This document shows, one piece after another, positions 56,253 to 61,553 of a stretch of 61,553 nt of DNA (position 1 is its first letter; each line of letters opens with the position of its first letter). The stretch is taken from NCBI GenBank assembly GCA_963575745.1, contig CAUYUJ010015952.1, forward strand, positions 242,501 to 304,053. Reading direction: 5' to 3'. Source of the DNA: Prorocentrum cordatum. Taxonomy: Eukaryota > Sar > Dinophyceae > Prorocentrales > Prorocentraceae. The notes under the pieces were generated by a model, which was given only the letters and a program-made list of their open reading frames with translations, made no database searches and was not told the origin of the DNA. A program made the translations under genes and the position numbers.

Positions 56253-57717
56253 TGGCGGAGGCCGTGGCACCAAGCATCGTGGCGATCATCATCGAGATCG
56301 TCGTGACGACCGCCACCGCGATCGGGGAGCTGTTCTCCGCGAGCATCGCGCCCCTCCTCCGCCCGAGGTGGGGGCCTCATCGCGTTCGAGGTCGCGGAGT
56401 GCACCGGAAGGCCGCGGTGAGAAGGAGGAGAAGAAAGAGAAGAAGAAGGCGAGGAGCAGCAAGGAAGAGAAGAAAGAGAAGAAGAGGGCGAGAAGCAGCA
56501 GGGAAGCGAAGAAGGAGGCCGAGGCGAAGAAGGAGGATGGGGCCAGCGAGGAGGATGAGGCCAGCGAGGACGATAACGATCAGCGGCGCGAGGATAAGGA
56601 GCTGCCGTTCACGCCGGAGGAGATGGGCGAGATCTTCTGCAGCTGGCATCCGCGCCAGGACATCTTCAGGGATTACCTGGCGCCGCCGGCGACCATCCAC
56701 TTCATCGCGAAGAACGACCGCATCGTGCGCCTTAACCTCTACACGCGCCGCTGCGAGAAGCCGGATCCCTCTCCAAGTAGTGGCCCTGCGAAGGCCCACC
56801 CAGTATTCGTGGCGGACGCCGCAGCGGCGCCGTCGGCGAAGGGGGCATCGAATACGAAAGGATCAAATGTTCCGGGAGAACCTTCCGGGAACATCCCAGA
56901 CGGAGCTGCGCCAGGACTACCGTCCGCCGCACCGACTGGGGAAGCCGCCGCCGCCGCTCCGAAGGGCGAGGACTGGGTCACGGCAGGAGCCTCCGAGGAC
57001 GTGAGGAAGAGGGAGGAGAAGAAACGACTGGAGGTCTTGCAGCGTGACAAAGCCGAGCTGCTGGACCGCCTCGCGCTGATAGAGAAGCAGGAGTCGGAGA
57101 TGCATGCCCGGTTGAACCCAGGCGAGGTCTACGACGGCCTGCAGAGGCGACGTGAGCAGGCACCTCCGCCAGAGCGTGCGCTGCCTACATCTCCTGAGCA
57201 GCAGGGGGTCGGAAGCGTGTGGAAGAACATGGAGGGAGTTCGACGACGTGCTCATCTTCCAGCGCCTCCAGGAGCCGTGAGCTCAGGTGCGCCTGCCGCT
57301 GCGACGGCATCTCCAGCCGCATCTGGAGCCCCGCGCGTAGTCACTGCCTCTGGGCGGAGCTACGTCATGAGTGCCGGCGCCGCGCAGAGCGACCTGGAGA
57401 AGCAGCAGATGCACCGAGCCATGTACGACTCGCAGTTCGACGGCGAGGGGCCGGTCCCCGGTCCGAAGGCGAAGTTCGACCCAGAGCTCATGCAGCATCA
57501 GGCTGCGTGTTCTCATCCAGCGGACGAGCTGAAGTGGCAGACAAACGGCACCGTGATTTTCGCGAAGTGCAAGAAGTGCTCGTTGAAGTCGGTGATCCAT
57601 TACACGCTGGAGAAGCCCAAGGCGGACGAGGGGGACTCACTGCAGCGCGCGGACCCTGGGGCAGAAAAGGGCGCGGACCCCTGGGCAGCAAAGGGGGCGG
57701 ACCCTTGGGCAGCATAA
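56146..57717 (+). CDS. Retrotransposon polyprotein section with Cys/His motif
   Basis: 523 codons. Lys/Glu/Ser-rich, possibly coiled part (residues about 90-150), a region with a Trp-rich FCSWHPRQDIF motif, a long Pro/Ala linker, and near the end CSHPADELKW...FAKCKKCSL, a CxH...CxxC zinc-like module also known from dinoflagellate Copia polyproteins. Ends with a short GADPWAAK repeat at TAA 57715-57717. Its function beyond linking gag and protease is unclear. Confidence 0.55.
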   Translation: MRRLRWISMRSRRLRLRSRWAEIVTPCKHRDDRRGDGGGRGTKHRGDHHRDRRDDRHRDRGAVLREHRAPPPPEVGASSRSRSRSAPEGRGEKEEKKEKKKARSSKEEKKEKKRARSSREAKKEAEAKKEDGASEEDEASEDDNDQRREDKELPFTPEEMGEIFCSWHPRQDIFRDYLAPPATIHFIAKNDRIVRLNLYTRRCEKPDPSPSSGPAKAHPVFVADAAAAPSAKGASNTKGSNVPGEPSGNIPDGAAPGLPSAAPTGEAAAAAPKGEDWVTAGASEDVRKREEKKRLEVLQRDKAELLDRLALIEKQESEMHARLNPGEVYDGLQRRREQAPPPERALPTSPEQQGVGSVWKNMEGVRRRAHLPAPPGAVSSGAPAAATASPAASGAPRVVTASGRSYVMSAGAAQSDLEKQQMHRAMYDSQFDGEGPVPGPKAKFDPELMQHQAACSHPADELKWQTNGTVIFAKCKKCSLKSVIHYTLEKPKADEGDSLQRADPGAEKGADPWAAKGADPWAA

Positions 57718-57735
57718 GGGGGATCTGCGACCCGC

Positions 57736-59013
57736 GTGGTCACTACCCGAGAGGAGTGCCCCCGCGAGGTGATAGATGAGCAGTCCGTCATGCTTGTTGT
57801 CTTTCCCGCGGGGCTGGTTATGATTGACGCGGGCTGCAAGCGGGCTGTCGGTGGACGTCTGTGGCACGTCGAGTTGCAGAAGACTTTGGATGCCATGGGC
57901 GTGCCGTACCACAGCACCAACCAGCGCGAGTACTTCAAGTTTGGCCCAGGCGTGCCGCTCATGTCAGAGCGCGCGTGGTGCTACGCAGTTGGCATCAATG
58001 GCACGCTGTGCGAGGTTGTGATTTCCGAGGTCGATGCCGAGGTGCCCGGTCTCATCGGCCCTGACGAGATGGCAGAGTGGGACGCAGCAATCAGTTTCAG
58101 GAACGTTACTTTCACGGCGAACGGTGTGACCAAGCCGTTGGTCCCGGCTGCGTCCGGGCATCCGTGCGTGTCATTGCTGGATTTCCCGGCACCGGTCGCG
58201 AGTGCCTTCCCCGTCGGACAGTCAGAGGGGCAGGGCGAGCTCGCCGACGAGATGTTCAGCGGAACTGCGAGCCACGAGGAGAAGGATGAGCGCAGCGTCG
58301 CTGAGACCGCCGAGGAGGAGGACACGCACGATTCTGACAGCAACGATGGCCAGGACGCAGGCGATTCAGAGCTGAGTACATCCCACTATCACACCAGCGA
58401 CCCGGAGTCCGCGGAGACGGCATCGAGCGACGAGGAGGTTTTCATGGAGAACGCGGACAACGAGGCTTTCATGACGAAAGGTGCTCGCAGGCACGTCCGG
58501 AGCAACCTGAAGGAGCTGGAGGTTTTGATGATCGAGGAAATGGCGAACAGGAAGCTTCGGGCTGATCGGCAGGAGCAGGACGCCTTCAAGCACTGCCAGG
58601 AGGAACGTGTACTACCTCTTCGGCGGGAGACCCAGCGGCGACCGGGGCCCTGGAGGATCGTGGAGATCTTCGCATGGGCTTGCCAACTCACGATCCTGGC
58701 GGCAAACATGGGATGGGGCGCCCACCAGCCCATCGCAGCGCCAGCGTTCGACCTCCTGACGGTCCAGGGCAGGAACGAGGCACGGGCGTACCTGGTTGCA
58801 GTTGATCCAGACTTCGTGGCTTTGTCCCCGCCTCGTACGGCATGGAGTCGACTGCAGAGTGTCGACCAGCGAAGGCCAATGCGTGTGCGCCGGCAACGCC
58901 GAGAGCGGACTGAGTACCGCACGTTGCTCTCGTTCACGGACGAGGTGATGCAGTGGCGAGCGGCAGGAGGACGCGCAGCCATGGTAATGGACCACGCGCA
59001 ATCGACAGCCTGA
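57736..59013 (+). CDS. Copia aspartic protease plus methyltransferase-like segment
   Basis: Residues 20-45 hold MLVVFPAGLVMIDAGCKRAV: DAG in place of the usual DTG/DSG of retropepsins, catalytic Asp codon at 57826-57828. The second half of the fold includes VDAEVPGLIGPDEM. An acidic spacer follows. Residues about 305-400 read RIVEIFAWACQLTILAANMG, then VDPDFVALSPPRTAW: the order of cytosine-methyltransferase motif I and motif IV (PPC) but with Arg for the catalytic Cys. TGA at 59011 ends the frame; the same frame continues as integrase. Confidence 0.65.
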   Translation: MVTTREECPREVIDEQSVMLVVFPAGLVMIDAGCKRAVGGRLWHVELQKTLDAMGVPYHSTNQREYFKFGPGVPLMSERAWCYAVGINGTLCEVVISEVDAEVPGLIGPDEMAEWDAAISFRNVTFTANGVTKPLVPAASGHPCVSLLDFPAPVASAFPVGQSEGQGELADEMFSGTASHEEKDERSVAETAEEEDTHDSDSNDGQDAGDSELSTSHYHTSDPESAETASSDEEVFMENADNEAFMTKGARRHVRSNLKELEVLMIEEMANRKLRADRQEQDAFKHCQEERVLPLRRETQRRPGPWRIVEIFAWACQLTILAANMGWGAHQPIAAPAFDLLTVQGRNEARAYLVAVDPDFVALSPPRTAWSRLQSVDQRRPMRVRRQRRERTEYRTLLSFTDEVMQWRAAGGRAAMVMDHAQSTA

Positions 59014-61553
59014 AGCCAGCCACCCATGAATGCCACGAAGTCGATCCCAGCATTCGAGGACACGATCTGCCTCCAGAACACCACGCGGGCGTTGGCAAAC
59101 CCTGAGGTTTGCACTGCTGCGCGCGGAAGCTGCGCGGAGGAGTTCGCCAAGGCTGTGCTGACTGGTGCCACGGATTACTTGGCCCGGCAGTGCGAGAACT
59201 CGAGTTTCCCTGCGGCGCACCTCCCGGACCCCACGGAGGAGCCCAGGAGTTATGGACCCGAGCCCGCGGAGCATGGTCCTGGAGAGGCTCCCGAAAACGT
59301 TTCGGAGAGACCTGAGTGGGGCAAAACACCGCAGGAGATTCGAGCCGAGATTCGCGAGGCATTGCAGAAGACGGTGAAGGAGGAGTCCATGCAGCACCCT
59401 GCGGAGGAGGAGGAGGTTGCAGCCTCCTGGTCAGAGATGGAGCTTCCAGAGGTGGTGCGGCAGGACATCATGACGAAGATTCCCCGGAGTACGCGACGTG
59501 CCGTGCGGAAGGCCCATCGCGGTCTTGGACACCCCAGCCGACCGACGTTCATCAAGATGCTGCGTCTCGGCGGTGCAACGCCCAACGCGTTGGCATACGC
59601 GAAGCATTGGCAGTGCCCGACTTGCGCTGAGTCGGAGGCGCCGCCCCGTCCAGTGCAAGGGGCGGCGGACGTGCGACCATTCGGCTTCAATGTGACGGTT
59701 GTGGTCGACGTGAAGTACCTACGGGGCGCGGCCAAGGAGCAGCTGGTGGTCCTCAGCATGATGGACGCTGGTACGGGATGGCACTGCGCATGCCTTCTCA
59801 AGAATAGGACGGCCAAGCACGTAGCGCGCCAGATAATGAACGAGTGGTTCAAGCATTACGGCGTGCCAGAGAACATCCTGATAAACCAGGGCGGCGAGTT
59901 CGAGGGCTACTTCAACGCGCTGATGGAGCAGTTCGGTATTAATACGAAGACGACGGGAGCTCACGCAGCATGGCAGCATGGCCTGGCAGAGCGCCACGGA
60001 GGATTGCTCGGCACTATCTGGGGCAAGGTGGTGCACGAGTTCCACGTCCAGGGCAAGTCGATGTCTACTGTGGCCCTGGCTGCCATCGTCAACGCGAAGA
60101 ACTCGACGATCAGCCGCAACGGGTTGACCCCGGAGCAGGCTGTCTTCGGGCGGATTTTGAATTTTACGGAGGTGGCCAACAGGGACGACGACGAGGTTCT
60201 CATGTCGGTCCTCGGCGCTAAGGGCATAGCTTGGCGTTCGCCCCAAATCCGCACCGCAGCCAAGATGATGCTGCTGGAGCGCGACGCGACGGACAAGGTG
60301 CGGAGGGCGCTGCTGCGACAGGCGCCGACGGTCGTCGGCGATCTGTGCCCAGGATCGCGGGTGCATTTCTGGGCACCGAATCCGTTCAAGGGACGTCGTC
60401 GGCAAGATCCTGAAAGTTGGCGGGGTCCTGCGACTGTGATCGCGATTAAGGAATCCAACAGCCGGTATTACTTATCATGGCGTGGTCACGTGCTGCTCGT
60501 TGCTCGTGAGCAGCTCCGGCACGCCTCCTCCCACGAGGCCGCGGCTGCGGAGTCCATCCAGACGGACGTGCGGCTGACGCAGCAGCGAGATGATCGCGCC
60601 TACCACGACATCGTGGACGTCACGCCCAAGGTGAAGGTCCAGAGGGTGAAGAAGACGTTCCTGAAGAAGGAGCGTGAACGACATAGTGAGCTCGAGGGGT
60701 CCAGGCAGCCTCGCGTGGATCTGAGGGCCCTGGACGCCATTGAGGCGCAGGCTAAGGAGCAGGAGCAGTTGCCGCAGCTTCCGCCTCCGAGGAGGGCCCG
60801 GTCTCGTTCCCCTCCAGGCCGGATGTCCTCTGGGACGTACCCGGAAGGTTCTCTGGGAGCATCGGGCTCCGGCGGCCCTCCGGTGCCGCCGATTCCCAGA
60901 GACGATTTCGAGCTCGAGCGGAAGCGGAAGTTTCTTGTAGATGACGTGCCGAGTTGCATTAAGAGATCGCGTCTGCAAGCTGCCCCTACGAGTGGCTTGC
61001 CGGCCCTCCGCGAGGTGGCCATGAACGCTGTGGTGCACTCGAGGCCCCAGGTGTGGTTCGACGAGAATGCCTTGGATGGCGTCTCCACGCTCGTTCAGAA
61101 GGTCGCGCGAGGAGTACGTGTGCATCGAGAGCCACGGCGGCGACTCTATGATCACGACCGTCACCGGGAGTGCAATCGCCTGTCGGTGATGCTCTCCGCC
61201 ACGGGCCAGTGTGCCTACAAGGACGACGGCGCGAGCCGTACCAACGAGCTCATGGAGGACAGTTGGGTTGGTCTCGCGCTCTTCTACCACGACAAGCCGG
61301 ATGCTCAGGCACAGGGGGTGTACGATTTGGACACTCTGGAGGGTCTTGTACGGCAGCCGCTGACTTACGAGGAATGGATTAACGTGTCATCTGTGTATGA
61401 CGCATGGCTGCAGGAGGCGCGGCACGAGCACGACGTGTTCGCACTCGTGATGAAGCAGAACGCGAAGGAGCTAGACCCACGTCACTTCGACCAGCACGAG
61501 AAGGCTAAGTTCGACGAGGCCGATGCCGCCGAGCGGCGGCAATGGATCGCCAA
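59014..61553 (+). CDS. Copia integrase and start of RT region, partial
   Basis: Open from 59014 to the window end in the same frame as 57736-59013; first ATG 59026. HHCC zinc domain: AVRKAHRGLGHPS...HWQCPTC (about 59500-59625). Core: VTVVVDVKYL (first catalytic Asp), ILINQGGEF (59878-59904; second position is Asn, codon AAC 59884-59886, where Asp is expected), HAAWQHGLAERHGG (catalytic Glu). Then the C-terminal VHFW...RGPATVI and YYLSWRGH segment (60361-60480). The last 30 codons (KELDPRHFDQHEKAKFDEAD) resemble the lead-in to the Copia RT. Confidence 0.85.

Larger units (their letters stand above)
54232..61553 (+). mobile_element. Copia-type LTR retrotransposon, truncated by the window edge
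   Basis: Gene order PBS-like site, gag, zinc knuckle, protease, integrase, start of RT region is that of Ty1/Copia elements. The LTRs could not be delimited: the 5' LTR would end near 54230 (TGACA just before the PBS-like site) and the 3' LTR is outside. Frame changes near 54810 and 55015, an in-frame TGA at 59011-59013 and an integrase Asp-to-Asn change indicate an inactive copy. Confidence 0.85.

Overview
The window looks like nuclear DNA of a dinoflagellate. The strongest evidence is an 18-base uninterrupted match to the dinoflagellate trans-spliced leader at 16989-17006 (20 of 22 positions over 16986-17007), lying at the 5' end of a long multi-exon gene. Splice sites that include GC and GA donors, Copia/LINE/Helitron remains, a GC-rich base composition, and very abundant simple and palindromic repeats fit the same group. 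A GC-rich genus such as Prorocentrum is plausible, but the species cannot be settled from this sequence. No rRNA, tRNA, CRISPR or bacterial-style operon was seen.

Layout. 0-5.4 kb: one doubtful ORF, then long microsatellites and a palindromic element. 5.4-8.6 kb: a broken Helitron-type Pif1 helicase gene with one probable GA-AG intron and one frameshift. 8.6-16.9 kb: no recognised gene, two unassigned ORFs, a (TC)n tract, a large inverted repeat, hairpins and TTGGGGCC-type degenerate repeats. 16.97-31.93 kb: the main gene of the window. Seven exons join in phase to 2716 codons, encoding a modular surface or secreted lectin-like protein: L-type lectin, Cys-rich/PAN-like region, about ten F5/8 type C (discoidin) modules placed inside a split LamG/ConA-like domain, and a C-terminal EGF-like region. 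Its introns carry miniature inverted-repeat elements (MITEs), and at least two introns have inverted repeats at their own ends (introner-like). 32-43 kb: MITEs, minisatellite blocks with units of about 40, 100 and 230 bp, and degenerate GGATTCCTGA repeats; no gene recognised. 43-45.5 kb: a decayed minus-strand coding stretch with an endonuclease-like segment. 46.6-49.1 kb: a decayed plus-strand LINE (RT and C-terminal zinc motif) interrupted by a MITE. 49.1-54.2 kb: microsatellites and repeats. 54.2-61.55 kb: a Copia-type LTR retrotransposon running off the right edge. It has a primer-binding-site-like sequence, gag in several frames, an aspartic protease with a DAG site, a methyltransferase-like segment, an in-frame stop and an integrase with one catalytic Asp changed to Asn.

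The one cellular gene seems to be the F5/8 C/LamG/lectin gene; nearly everything else is mobile or repetitive. The most unusual signals are (1) the relict spliced leader at the start of an intronless 3.1 kb first exon, (2) introns whose ends are inverted repeats, one of them invaded twice by MITEs, (3) an eight-copy MITE family with 8-bp target duplications, and (4) the nesting of a discoidin array within a LamG fold. All calls come from reading sequence and supplied translations; no database search was run.
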